A stretch of 49,206 nt of DNA from Candidatus Omnitrophota bacterium (GTDB taxonomy: Bacteria; Omnitrophota; Gorgyraeia; JAFGGP01), in assembly GCA_016930485.1 (NCBI GenBank), contig JAFGGP010000040.1:1-49206 (forward strand), written 5' to 3'. Below the pieces are notes generated by a model that was given only the letters and a program-made list of their open reading frames with translations, was not told the DNA's origin and made no database searches. This document shows, in pieces, positions 31,107 through 39,795 of this stretch. A program made the translations under genes and the position numbers. Each line of letters begins with the position of its first letter. Position 1 is the first letter of the stretch.

Positions 31107-33983
31107 ATGTCGGACGATTTTTTACTGCCAGACTCTGAGGACGAGGTCTCAAAAAAGAAGGCGGGTCATCCCGGATCAGGAGAGGGCGCCGGAGACGGCG
31201 AGGACGACGTTTTTTTGCTCGATGACGGCGATTCGGGTGAAGAAGAGAAAGCCCCCCAAGAGGCGGGGGATGGGACGGAGGAAGAGCCTGCCCAGCAAAA
31301 GGAGGCAGAGACCAGGCATGCGCATCTGGACGACGATGACTATGAACAGGCCCCGGATATCGAGTTCACCAAGGTCAAGATACCCGAAGAGCTTACGAAC
31401 GAGTGGTGTTTAGAGCTTATCAAAGCTATCAATATATCCATACTGCAGGCGCTCATGTACCCCCCCGACCACCCGATGATTTTTAAGGTGCTCCAGAACT
31501 CATTTACCCTGATCAGGTCGCTTGCCGATGAGTACGAGGAGTTTACCATCGGTACGACCGAGGGTAAACTGTTTGTTGAAAACGCCCTGATGGATGAAAA
31601 GGATATGGCGGTAAGAAAATTTATCAGTATTTTAAAAAAGATGGGCATGGATAGCGTGTCTTTTTCAAGCGGCATCGAGGTGCGTGAGTTGGCCAAACTT
31701 TTCAGGATTTTGGGTATGAAGCCTGAGGCGGTCGAAGATCAGGGAGGTGTGCGCGCGCTCCTGACACAGTCCGAGGCCCCGCACATTAAACTGGAGAAGG
31801 CACGATATGAGAGGATTGTTGAGGGAGAGGCGGTAGTAAAGATCAATGAGGGGGAGAAGCTTATCAGTGTGCCTGAGGGTGAAAAGGTGACGGTAGGCGA
31901 TGCAAGCGCCGGGAAGGACGGCAAGAAGAAAGAGCAGGAGGTCCCTGTCTTTCAGCTGGCGGCAGAGTATTTCAAGGGCGAAATACAGGATATCAGTCCT
32001 GAGGACGAACAGCGTATGGTAAAAGAAGTAAAAAAGGACCCCCGGCGCTTTGCCCTTCTGATGATCCAGATCGGAAAGGAGATACAGAACCTTCAGCTTG
32101 TCGTCGAGCGACTGGGAAAACTCTTCGTAGAACATGTCGGCAAATCAGGGGGAAAGGAGAAGGCGGACTTATCGAAGCTGATGATGTCGATCGGCAAGGA
32201 GATCCAGAAAGAGATGCTCCATACGGGCTCGGCCAAGGATATCGGCGATTCGATTCAGTCATTGGGTGACGCCGTCAGCCGGTGTACCGATGCCATAAAG
32301 ATTAACGCGATTATAGCAAAATATACCTCGGGTAAAAAACGCAGTGCGGCAAAGATGGAAACTTATCTCCAGAAGATTATCGAGAGCGACAAGGAAAAGA
32401 ACCGTCTTTTACCGCAGATAACAGACCGGTTGCTTGCGATGGGGATGGATGAGGGAAAGGTAAAGAAATTTTCCAAGGATATTGAAAAGGTGCAGGTAGG
32501 GCCGAAGAAGAAGATTTCCGTGGAGGAGGCGGAGCTCGTTTCACTTCTCGAGTACAAAGAACAGGCCGAGCAGGAACTCGAAAAACTGCGCTCGCTGGAG
32601 AAGCGGCTCCAGCAGGCAGACCACTATCTTAAAAATCTTACGGCGGCGCCTCAGGGGGCAGGTCAGGGCGAGGACGCCTCCGCGGGTAGTTTTTCTGAGG
32701 AGCGAATCGACGATATAGCGCGGATTGCCGCCCATGTTGATACCGGCGCGCTTAAGGCGGGACGGCCGATAGATGCCTCGGAGCTCGAGGACGGGCGTAT
32801 GGCGGTCTCAAAAGAGGACTTTGAAGATCTCATGAAGCGTTCGGAGCATTTTGATCAGCTCTTAAATGAGCGGCTGCGTCTTGCCACCTCCCGCCTGATG
32901 CAGGAGAAGGCGCAGATTGAACACGAACGTGAAACACTGAATGCCCTGATTGCAAAACTGGCCCAGGGCGTTATTGTCGTTGATGAAGAAGACCGGGTGG
33001 TGCTCATGAATCGATACGCAGAGGAGCTTCTGGGGGTCTCCCGGGAGGAGATGATCGGCCGGCATATCCTGGACGGCATCAAAGATGAACACCTCGTTGC
33101 GCTTGCACGCAAATCCCACCGTGACAGGGAAGATCTTGATATGGGGGATCATATTGAACTGTCCGCCCCGGAGGACTCCACCCGCAAGACCATTCAGTCG
33201 AGCACGGCGATGGTGCAGGACCAGCACGGGAGAACCGTGGGCATGTTGTTTGTATTGACGGATGTGGAGAAACAACGGGAGCTGGAGGCACTCAAGATGA
33301 ACTTTATCGATAAAATCTCCGATGGATTGGAGCGTCCCCTGCAGCTTATACAGGACACGGTATCCCTCGTGGCCAATCAGACGGCGGGAGAATTAAATGA
33401 GGAGCAGCAGCGCCTCGTTGATATAACGGCCCAGAACATAAAGAGACTACACCAGCAGATTGCGCAGCTTGTGGATATGTCCCGCCTGAAGACGGGAGAT
33501 ATTGTACTCGAGAAGGCCTCTCACAACATTGCCCATGTGATAAAAGAGGCGGTTGAACCGTTTGGGCAGTGGGCATCGGAGAAGAAGATCGACATTAAGC
33601 TCCATCTTCCCAAAGAACCGCTTATAGGTCTTTTCGACAGCCAGCGCATCGGACAGGTACTGACCAATCTGGTTTCGAACGCCATTAACTTTTCGGCACA
33701 GAATACCTCTGTTTCTATTAAGGCCGAGCGCATCGAAAAGGGGAGTGACCAGTTTATCAGTGTCGCGGTTTCCGATGCGGGAGAAGGCATCCCCCCGTCC
33801 GATCTCCAGAATATCTTCAAGGAATTTACACAGGTAAGAACCGCTACTGCCTCCCGAAGCGCGGGCATGGGTCTGGGGCTTGCACTCTGCAGGGAGTTGA
33901 TCGAACTGCACGGCGGCCATATTTGGGCCGAGAGCGAGTGGGGGAGAGGAAGCATTTTTACGTTTCTTATCCCTTTAAAATAG
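31107..33983 (+). CDS. Large histidine-kinase homologue lacking the phospho-accepting histidine
   Basis: 958 residues from ATG 31107, which has AAGGAGAGG before it; the ORF track's GTG lies in the ribosome-binding site. An acidic N-terminus is followed by a helical domain (about 95-230) of the kind found before HD-GYP domains (LMYPPDHPMIFKVLQNSF). Long coiled segments come next, then a PAS domain (about 608-720, GVIVVDEEDRVVLMNRYAEELLG), a dimerisation helix pair and an ATPase domain with intact N (NLVSNAINFS), G1 (DAGEGI) and G2 (GMGLGLALCREL) boxes. The H box, usually SHELRTPL, reads SDGLERPL (Asp near residue 739), so normal autophosphorylation is not expected. It may be an ATP-binding signalling partner. 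Confidence 0.9.
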   Translation: MSDDFLLPDSEDEVSKKKAGHPGSGEGAGDGEDDVFLLDDGDSGEEEKAPQEAGDGTEEEPAQQKEAETRHAHLDDDDYEQAPDIEFTKVKIPEELTNEWCLELIKAINISILQALMYPPDHPMIFKVLQNSFTLIRSLADEYEEFTIGTTEGKLFVENALMDEKDMAVRKFISILKKMGMDSVSFSSGIEVRELAKLFRILGMKPEAVEDQGGVRALLTQSEAPHIKLEKARYERIVEGEAVVKINEGEKLISVPEGEKVTVGDASAGKDGKKKEQEVPVFQLAAEYFKGEIQDISPEDEQRMVKEVKKDPRRFALLMIQIGKEIQNLQLVVERLGKLFVEHVGKSGGKEKADLSKLMMSIGKEIQKEMLHTGSAKDIGDSIQSLGDAVSRCTDAIKINAIIAKYTSGKKRSAAKMETYLQKIIESDKEKNRLLPQITDRLLAMGMDEGKVKKFSKDIEKVQVGPKKKISVEEAELVSLLEYKEQAEQELEKLRSLEKRLQQADHYLKNLTAAPQGAGQGEDASAGSFSEERIDDIARIAAHVDTGALKAGRPIDASELEDGRMAVSKEDFEDLMKRSEHFDQLLNERLRLATSRLMQEKAQIEHERETLNALIAKLAQGVIVVDEEDRVVLMNRYAEELLGVSREEMIGRHILDGIKDEHLVALARKSHRDREDLDMGDHIELSAPEDSTRKTIQSSTAMVQDQHGRTVGMLFVLTDVEKQRELEALKMNFIDKISDGLERPLQLIQDTVSLVANQTAGELNEEQQRLVDITAQNIKRLHQQIAQLVDMSRLKTGDIVLEKASHNIAHVIKEAVEPFGQWASEKKIDIKLHLPKEPLIGLFDSQRIGQVLTNLVSNAINFSAQNTSVSIKAERIEKGSDQFISVAVSDAGEGIPPSDLQNIFKEFTQVRTATASRSAGMGLGLALCRELIELHGGHIWAESEWGRGSIFTFLIPLK

Positions 33984-34032
33984 CCTTTCCTTCCGTATCC
34001 ACGTGTATATTTTACTATAGAAGAAAATCTGT

Positions 34033-34061
34033 TTACATTACGGATTCAATAGCTTATAATT
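34033..34061 (+). promoter_or_regulatory. Promoter P1 upstream of mreB
   Basis: TTTACA (34033-34038) and a perfect TATAAT (34056-34061) are 17 bases apart. It lies in the 254-base gap before mreB. Confidence 0.65.
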
Positions 34062-34113
34062 TTACTTAAACTCACCTGATAATACACTGGTTTTCGTATC
34101 TCGAATATTTTCT

Positions 34114-34142
34114 TTGACACCCATAGGGTGCTTTGTTACAAT
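34114..34142 (+). promoter_or_regulatory. Promoter P2 upstream of mreB
   Basis: Perfect TTGACA (34114-34119) and TACAAT (34137-34142), 17 bases apart. Transcription would start near 34149, about 90 bases before mreB. The spacer contains a small palindrome (ACCCATAGGGT). P1 and P2 in tandem suggest strong or dual control of the rod-shape operon. Confidence 0.75.
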
Positions 34143-34237
34143 GCCTTACACTAAAGCAGGTTGTGTTTTTTCTTCGCGCACTTCCTCAAGAAACAGACAC
34201 ACGGGCTCTATATCTTTTTTCATATTAAGGAGGAATA

Positions 34238-35305
34238 ATGAAAAGGGCATGGGAACTACTGGTCCAGGGGTTTAACTATATTGTAGGCCTGTTTTCCAAC
34301 GATATGGGGATAGACCTTGGCACTGCCACGACGCTGGTCTATGTAAAGGGAGAGGGCATTGTCCTGTGCGAACCTTCGGTGGTTGCTATCGAGAAGGGAA
34401 CGTCTAATGTGCTTGCGGTCGGGGAAGAAGCAAAACGCATGCTGGGGCGTACACCGGGGAGTATTGTGGCGATCAGGCCGATGAAGGACGGTGTCATAGC
34501 CGATTTTGAGATTACCGAGGCTATGCTGCGGTATTTCATCAAGAAGGTGCACAACAGACGTGTCTTTGTCCGGCCGCGGATGGTTATTGCCGTCCCTTCG
34601 GGGATTACCGAGGTTGAAAAGCGCGCGGTAAAGGACTCCGCGTTGCATGCCGGTGCCCGGGAGGTATTCCTTGTCGAGGAACCTATCGCCGCTGCGATCG
34701 GTGTAGGGCTGCCGATTCATGAGCCGGCAGGCAATATGATTATCGATATCGGCGGAGGAACCACGGAGATCGCCGTTATTTCACTGGCAGGGATTGTATT
34801 TGCGAAGAGCATCCGCGTCGGCGGCGACGAGATGGACGAGGCGATTATTCAGCATTTGAAAAAGACGTATAACCTGATGATCGGAGAGCGCACCGCCGAA
34901 GAGATAAAGATCAAAATCGGCAGCGCGTATCCTTTGGAAGAGGAACTGACGATGGAGGTCAGGGGGAGAGACCTTGTAGCCGGTCTTCCCAAGATGATTA
35001 CCATCTCCTCAGAGGAGATACGGGAGGCCCTGACCGAACCGATCGCGGCGATCCTGGAGACGGTTCGCCTGACGCTCGAGAGGACGCCCCCCGAGTTATC
35101 GGCCGATTTAATCGAACGGGGCATCATTCTCGCAGGCGGAGGCAGTCTTCTGAAGGGGGTTGACCGGCTTGTTTCAGAAGAGACCGGTCTGCCGGTTCAT
35201 ATTGCGGACGACCCCCTGACGGCCGTGGCATTAGGGACGGGAAAAGTCTTATCCGAACTGCGGTATCTGAAAAAAGTAACCATCCAAACCAAACTTGAGA
35301 CCTGA
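34238..35305 (+). CDS. mreB: MreB rod-shape-determining actin homologue
   Basis: 355 residues with AAGGAGG ahead of the ATG. Actin-fold motifs: phosphate 1 ([17 protein letters not shown]), phosphate 2 ([20 protein letters not shown]) and adenosine loop ([18 protein letters not shown]). It has a slightly long N-terminus ([21 protein letters not shown]) with an amphipathic, membrane-binding look. MreB filaments guide the elongation machine encoded by the next four genes. Confidence 0.97.
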   Translation: MKRAWELLVQGFNYIVGLFSNDMGIDLGTATTLVYVKGEGIVLCEPSVVAIEKGTSNVLAVGEEAKRMLGRTPGSIVAIRPMKDGVIADFEITEAMLRYFIKKVHNRRVFVRPRMVIAVPSGITEVEKRAVKDSALHAGAREVFLVEEPIAAAIGVGLPIHEPAGNMIIDIGGGTTEIAVISLAGIVFAKSIRVGGDEMDEAIIQHLKKTYNLMIGERTAEEIKIKIGSAYPLEEELTMEVRGRDLVAGLPKMITISSEEIREALTEPIAAILETVRLTLERTPPELSADLIERGIILAGGGSLLKGVDRLVSEETGLPVHIADDPLTAVALGTGKVLSELRYLKKVTIQTKLET

Positions 35306-35459
35306 GCTATCAGCTGTCAGCCGTCAGCTCTCAGCTGCAGATCACGTTTAAACGCGAGCTACAAATAAAAACAATTAACCAAGACAGCTTTTAGTAATCG
35401 GCTTTTCCACTAAAGGCGGATTTCTGCCTGTCGCAAACAACAGCTGAAGGCTGAAAGCT
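35305..35459. repeat. Nested inverted repeat with AGCnnnC heptamer arms between mreB and mreC
   Basis: Left arm: AGCTATC, AGCTGTC, AGCCGTC, AGCTCTC, AGCTGCA, starting on the last base of the mreB stop (35305-35339). Right arm: AACAGCT, GAAGGCT, GAAAGCT (35439-35459), the reverse complement type. Inside are TTTAGT/ACTAAA and AGGCGGA/TCTGCCT short stems. It splits an otherwise compact operon and ends 10 bases before the mreC start. Confidence 0.7.
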
Positions 35460-35469
35460 TTATAATGCT

Positions 35470-36261
35470 GTGAGTAAACTACGATGGTTTTTTGCATATC
35501 TTTTCCTCGTTATCGCCTGCTTTTTTTTCTTACGTTTTGCCGCCCAGAACCCCTTTTTTAAGACTGTCAGGCTGCAGCTGGCCTCGCTGCTCGAGAGACC
35601 TTTTACCATAAGCAGCGATCTTTGCCTGCGCATCAAACATTTTTTTACCCTCCCTGATATTATCCGGGAAAACAAGGACTTGCATCGACAGAACGACTTT
35701 CTGGAACAGAGGGTGGTCGAGCTCGAAGAATGCGCGGCCGAGAACGAGCGGCTCAGGACACTCCTCGAGTTTCGCGATACACATACATCCGGGACAGTAG
35801 TAGCAAGGGTTATCGGGCGCTCGAGCGGCGATTTTTTCGATCTTGTTATCTTGGACAAGGGGAGTTCGGACGGTGTATACGAAAACACGCTGATTTTAGC
35901 CAACGGGGCATTGGCCGGCAGGGTAGTGGAGGCGAGCGCATCGCTGGCAAAGGCCCTGCTTATTACAAATCCGAATATCAAGGTGAGCGCTGTCATCCAG
36001 CGGACACGGGAGCTGGGATTAGTTCAGGGGACGGGAGGCAGACGGTGTCTTATGAATTACCTTGCGCAGGAGGCTACCATCGAGGAGGGCGATCTGGTGC
36101 TGACAAGCGGAATGAGCGAGATGTATCCCAAGGGACTTATTATCGGACACGTGATAGCAATACAGGAGTCTGAAGGAGGGCTGTTTAAGTATGCGGTGAT
36201 TGAACCGAAGGCGAAACTGAATACGCTGGAGGAGGTTATTTGTCTCGTTTCTACCCTGTGA
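35470..36261 (+). CDS. mreC: MreC rod-shape-determining protein
   Basis: 263 residues: one N-terminal membrane helix (WFFAYLFLVIACFFFLRFA), a coiled coil (about 60-100, ENKDLHRQNDFLEQRVVELEE) and two beta-barrel-like domains (RVIGRSSGDFFDLVILDKGSSDGV; GDLVLTSGMSEMYPKGLIIGHVI), the standard MreC layout. It organises PBP2 and RodA in the periplasm. The GTG start has no visible ribosome-binding site because the right arm of the repeat element ends directly upstream. Confidence 0.93.
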   Translation: MSKLRWFFAYLFLVIACFFFLRFAAQNPFFKTVRLQLASLLERPFTISSDLCLRIKHFFTLPDIIRENKDLHRQNDFLEQRVVELEECAAENERLRTLLEFRDTHTSGTVVARVIGRSSGDFFDLVILDKGSSDGVYENTLILANGALAGRVVEASASLAKALLITNPNIKVSAVIQRTRELGLVQGTGGRRCLMNYLAQEATIEEGDLVLTSGMSEMYPKGLIIGHVIAIQESEGGLFKYAVIEPKAKLNTLEEVICLVSTL

Positions 36262-36755
36262 GACTGGTGCTGATAGTTTTTTCCCTGGTTGTTGTTCAAT
36301 TTTCTTTTTTTTCTTCGTCGGCAAGCCCTTTTTTACATCCCGACCTGTTGCTTCTTTTTCTCTGTTACTGTTCTAGTTATACGGGGGTTCGCGCGGCGAC
36401 ACTCCTCGGCGTTATCCTCGGTTTTATTCAGGGAAGTTTTTCATTTTTACCCTCGTTGGGTTACAGTCTTGCATATGGATTAATCGGTTTTATACTGGGT
36501 TCTGTCAGTAAAGGTGTGCTGCGTGAGGCGGGTGCGACCCAGTTTCTGTTTGCATTTCTTGGATTGGGTATAAAGTGGTTTCACGTGTCCTGTCTTGCTT
36601 TTTTTCTGTACCAGATGAGATGGTCTTCCGCGGCGACGGTATTACAGGAGAGGGCATTGCCGGAGCTGATGGCGACCCTTATTACGGCCCCCTTTCTTTT
36701 TGCCCTTTTTAATCTTATTCTGATACGAAAGAGACGATACCATTTTGTCGGCTAA
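36240..36755 (+). CDS. mreD: MreD rod-shape-determining membrane protein
   Basis: 171-residue hydrophobic protein with about five membrane helices (VLIVFSLVVVQFSFF; LLLFLCYCSSYTG; ATLLGVILGFIQG; LAYGLIGFILGSV; FLFALFNLILI). The TTG start overlaps mreC by 22 bases and has GGAGG five bases ahead, so the two are likely translationally coupled. Assignment rests on size, topology and position between mreC and mrdA. Confidence 0.88.
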   Translation: MSRFYPVRLVLIVFSLVVVQFSFFSSSASPFLHPDLLLLFLCYCSSYTGVRAATLLGVILGFIQGSFSFLPSLGYSLAYGLIGFILGSVSKGVLREAGATQFLFAFLGLGIKWFHVSCLAFFLYQMRWSSAATVLQERALPELMATLITAPFLFALFNLILIRKRRYHFVG

Positions 36756-36764
36756 GAGGAAGCC

Positions 36765-38489
36765 ATGGAAGAGCGATTAAGACATTTTGCCGTACTCTCG
36801 CAGTGCTGTCTTTTAGTGCTGCTGCTAACGGCCTTTTATCTTCAGGTTGTGCGCAGCGCATATTATAAAGACCTCAGTTCGGCAAATCGGATTCGCATTA
36901 TTCCTCTACCGGCCCCCCGCGGCACCATTCTCGACAGAAACGGGGTCGTCCTTGCCGGCAACAGGGTTGCCTTTAGCGTCGTCGCACTGCCTCAGGAGCT
37001 GCCTGACGCAGATGCGGTATTTGCGAGGTTGTCCCCGTATGTTGACATAGAGCCCGATGAATTAAAGCGGCGCTACACCAAGAATTATTACGTCCCTTTT
37101 GCTCCCGCCGTGCTCATGGATGACATCAAAAAAGAAAAGGCGCTGTATCTTGAGGAGGTGCTTTCTGAAATGCCGGGAATTGCCATCAGGCCTTCTTTTG
37201 TACGCGAATATCCGCTGGGAACGGTTGGTGCTCACATGGTGGGTTATGTCGGCGAGATAACCGCTGCAGAGCTTGACCGGCTGAAGGAGTACGGCTATCG
37301 GATGAAAGATGTGGTAGGGAGGCAGGGGATAGAGGAACAGTATGACAGTTATATGCGGGGCGTTGCCGGAGGCAAGCAGATAGAGGCCGATAACCGGGGC
37401 CGGCAGGTGCGGGTTCTGGGGAGCAGGCTTCCCCGCGCCGGAAAGGATGTGAGGTTAACCGTTGACAGTGCCTTGCAGGCATATATCCGCGGCCTCCTCC
37501 AGGGATATACAGGAGCGGTTGTTGTGCTTGACGCGCAAACGGGCGCGGTGCTTGCCATGGAGAGTACACCCGGTTTTGACCCTAATGTATTCGTCAGACG
37601 GGACGAAGGGGCGATACGTACGTTACAACGGTCGTCTGTGGCGCCGTTTTTAAACAGGGCGCTCAGCGGCAGATATCCGCCCGGTTCGATATTTAAATTA
37701 GTGGTTGCCTGTGCTGCACTTGAAAAGGGGGGCGTTCAGAAAAATCAGCTTTATGAATGTCAGGGATATGTATATGTGGGGGATGCGCGGATTCGCTGCT
37801 GGAGGCGTGAGGGGCACGGATTTGTGAACGTAACCGAGGCCCTTATCGGGTCATGCAACGTATATTTTATTCAGGCTGGCCTCAAGGTGGGGCCGGTACT
37901 GCTCGAGAAGTATGCCCGCCTTTTTGGGTTCGGCTCTGCGACAGGCATTGAGTTGGGACATGAATATGACGGTCTTGTCCCCAACAAGCTCTGGAAGCGG
38001 CAACACATGCATGCCGGCTGGTACGATGGCGATACCGCCAATATGGCGATTGGCCAGGGGTACATTATAGTTACCCCTTTACAGGTAGCCCGGATGACTG
38101 CGGCTATCGCGAACGGAGGTAGGCTGCTCAGGCCGTATCTGGTCGAACAGATAGGGGGCCTTGGGGTAGCGCGTGTTGCAGCAACCGATACCGATGTTTC
38201 TCAGGGGACGCTAAGGATTATCCGGGATGCGATGACCGGGGTTATTCGGGAGGCGCGCGGGACAGGACACACGGCATCTACGAAAGAGGTGGCGATAGCG
38301 GCAAAAACAGGTACTGCGCAGACCGCTATGCCGGCCAAGACACATGCCTGGTTTACCGGATTTGCCCCTGCCGAGAAGCCACGCATCGCCTTTGTCATAT
38401 TGATCGAATACGGAGGCAGCGGCGGCGATACGCCGGCCCTTATTGCCAGGCAGTTAGTGTTATATGCCAAGGAACAGGGCCTGCTCTGA
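36765..38489 (+). CDS. mrdA: Penicillin-binding protein 2 (peptidoglycan transpeptidase)
   Basis: 574 residues. N-terminal membrane anchor (CCLLVLLLTAFYLQVV), pedestal domain with PRGTILDRNGVVLAGN, and a transpeptidase domain with all three active-site motifs: SIFK (in RYPPGSIFKLVV), SCN (in IGSCNVYFIQ) and KTGT (in AAKTGTAQTA). It cross-links new glycan strands made by RodA during side-wall growth. The ribosome-binding site is AAGAGGAAG. It overlaps the rodA start at its stop codon. Confidence 0.96.
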   Translation: MEERLRHFAVLSQCCLLVLLLTAFYLQVVRSAYYKDLSSANRIRIIPLPAPRGTILDRNGVVLAGNRVAFSVVALPQELPDADAVFARLSPYVDIEPDELKRRYTKNYYVPFAPAVLMDDIKKEKALYLEEVLSEMPGIAIRPSFVREYPLGTVGAHMVGYVGEITAAELDRLKEYGYRMKDVVGRQGIEEQYDSYMRGVAGGKQIEADNRGRQVRVLGSRLPRAGKDVRLTVDSALQAYIRGLLQGYTGAVVVLDAQTGAVLAMESTPGFDPNVFVRRDEGAIRTLQRSSVAPFLNRALSGRYPPGSIFKLVVACAALEKGGVQKNQLYECQGYVYVGDARIRCWRREGHGFVNVTEALIGSCNVYFIQAGLKVGPVLLEKYARLFGFGSATGIELGHEYDGLVPNKLWKRQHMHAGWYDGDTANMAIGQGYIIVTPLQVARMTAAIANGGRLLRPYLVEQIGGLGVARVAATDTDVSQGTLRIIRDAMTGVIREARGTGHTASTKEVAIAAKTGTAQTAMPAKTHAWFTGFAPAEKPRIAFVILIEYGGSGGDTPALIARQLVLYAKEQGLL

Positions 38490-39583
38490 TGCCACACATG
38501 AAATCCGTTCTACGTTTACAGGATATCAAGGAGATTGACTGGCCTTTACTGGTACTGATGCTTTGCATTGTGGGCATCGGGTTAGCCGCTCTCTACAGTG
38601 CATCGTTTGGCAGATTGCCCGAGTTGCCGCTCAGGCAGTGTATCTGGGTGCTGACAGGCATTTTTCTTTTTATGCTGTCCCATAAGATAGGCTACCGAAG
38701 GTACATCAACGCAGCCTATTTTTTGTATGCCTTGGGTATTCTGCTGCTGCTTATTGTGCTCGTGACAGGATCACGGAAATTTGGCGCCCAGCGGTGGCTC
38801 TATGTCGGTCCGCTCAGTTTTCAGCCCTCAGAGCTTATGAAGCTCTGTTATCTGCTGGCCCTGGCGCGGGTGTTCTCTCATTTTGAGCCGAGGGAATTAA
38901 CGGCGCTGGATATCGGTTTTGTGGTATGTCTTACCCTGCTTCCCATGGCGCTGATTCTTGTTGAACCTGATTTGGGCACCTCACTTATCTTTCTCCCGCT
39001 TTTTTTGGGCATTTTCTACGTATGGGGGGTTAATCTCAGATTTCTCAGCGGGTGTGCCCTGCTGGGGCTTGCCGCTGCACCAGTTATGTGGTTCAATCTC
39101 AAGGAGTATCAGCGCTCGCGCCTCCTTGCTTTTTTTGACCCCAATGCCGACCCGCTGGGGGCCGGGTACACGATGATTCAATCCAAGATTGCCATTGGTT
39201 CGGGCGGCCTTTTCGGGAAGGGCTGGTTAAGCGGAACGCAGAATATACTTAATTTTCTCCCGGAGCGGCACAGCGATTTTATCTTTTCGGTGATCGGCGA
39301 AGAGTTCGGTTTTTTAGGAAGTCTTGTGACTATGACACTCTTTTTTCTATTAACGAGCCGCATTCTGGTAACTACCCTTGCAAAGAGAGACAGGGAGGCC
39401 CGCATGGTGGGCGCCGGTGTCTTTTTGCTTTTTTTGGTTCAGAGCTTCATTAATCTCGGGATGAGCATGGGTATTATGCCTGTTGTCGGATTGCCGCTTC
39501 CTCTGATGAGCTATGGAGGGTCGCATTTACTCGTTAATATGGTTTGTCTGGGGCTGGTATCGAGCTTCCGGAAAACAGTATAA
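38489..39583 (+). CDS. rodA: RodA SEDS-family glycosyltransferase
   Basis: 364-residue polytopic membrane protein of the SEDS family that polymerises lipid II. It has the conserved GAQRWLYVGPLSFQPSE and LVEPDLGTSLIFLP segments and the C-terminal PVVGLPLPLMSYGGSHLL motif. The catalytic Asp of the family lies in the VEPDLGTS segment. ATG overlaps the mrdA stop (TGATG). It is last gene of the rod-shape operon; the following 212 bases hold a new promoter. Confidence 0.96.
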   Translation: MPHMKSVLRLQDIKEIDWPLLVLMLCIVGIGLAALYSASFGRLPELPLRQCIWVLTGIFLFMLSHKIGYRRYINAAYFLYALGILLLLIVLVTGSRKFGAQRWLYVGPLSFQPSELMKLCYLLALARVFSHFEPRELTALDIGFVVCLTLLPMALILVEPDLGTSLIFLPLFLGIFYVWGVNLRFLSGCALLGLAAAPVMWFNLKEYQRSRLLAFFDPNADPLGAGYTMIQSKIAIGSGGLFGKGWLSGTQNILNFLPERHSDFIFSVIGEEFGFLGSLVTMTLFFLLTSRILVTTLAKRDREARMVGAGVFLLFLVQSFINLGMSMGIMPVVGLPLPLMSYGGSHLLVNMVCLGLVSSFRKTV

Positions 39584-39628
39584 CGGATGGAAGATAAAAG
39601 GGCGGTGAGGGGATGTGACGGGGACGAT

Positions 39629-39657
39629 TTGACAAGGAGAAGGTGTTACGTTATAAT
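39629..39657 (+). promoter_or_regulatory. Perfect-consensus sigma70 promoter
   Basis: TTGACA (39629-39634), 17 bases, TATAAT (39652-39657): both boxes and the spacing match the consensus exactly. Transcription would start near 39664, leaving about 130 nt of leader before the MshEN gene. The leader can form CCGCTC/GAGCGG and CGAG/CTCG stems that share bases, but no known riboswitch is recognised. Confidence 0.85.
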
Positions 39658-39795
39658 TATTCCGTAAGTTTTTTTATTTAATATAGTAATGACATTGCGT
39701 ATGGATGTATCCTAGCGAAACAAGCCAGACATTGTCCGCTCCATTATATATGGCGAGACGTTGCCGTGAGCGGGCTCGATCTAAGGAGAGACGCC

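Noticed and set aside
35461-35466. TATAAT just before the mreC GTG as a -10 box
   Set aside because: It ends three bases before the start codon and no -35 lies 17 bases upstream, so a normal transcript could not include a start site.
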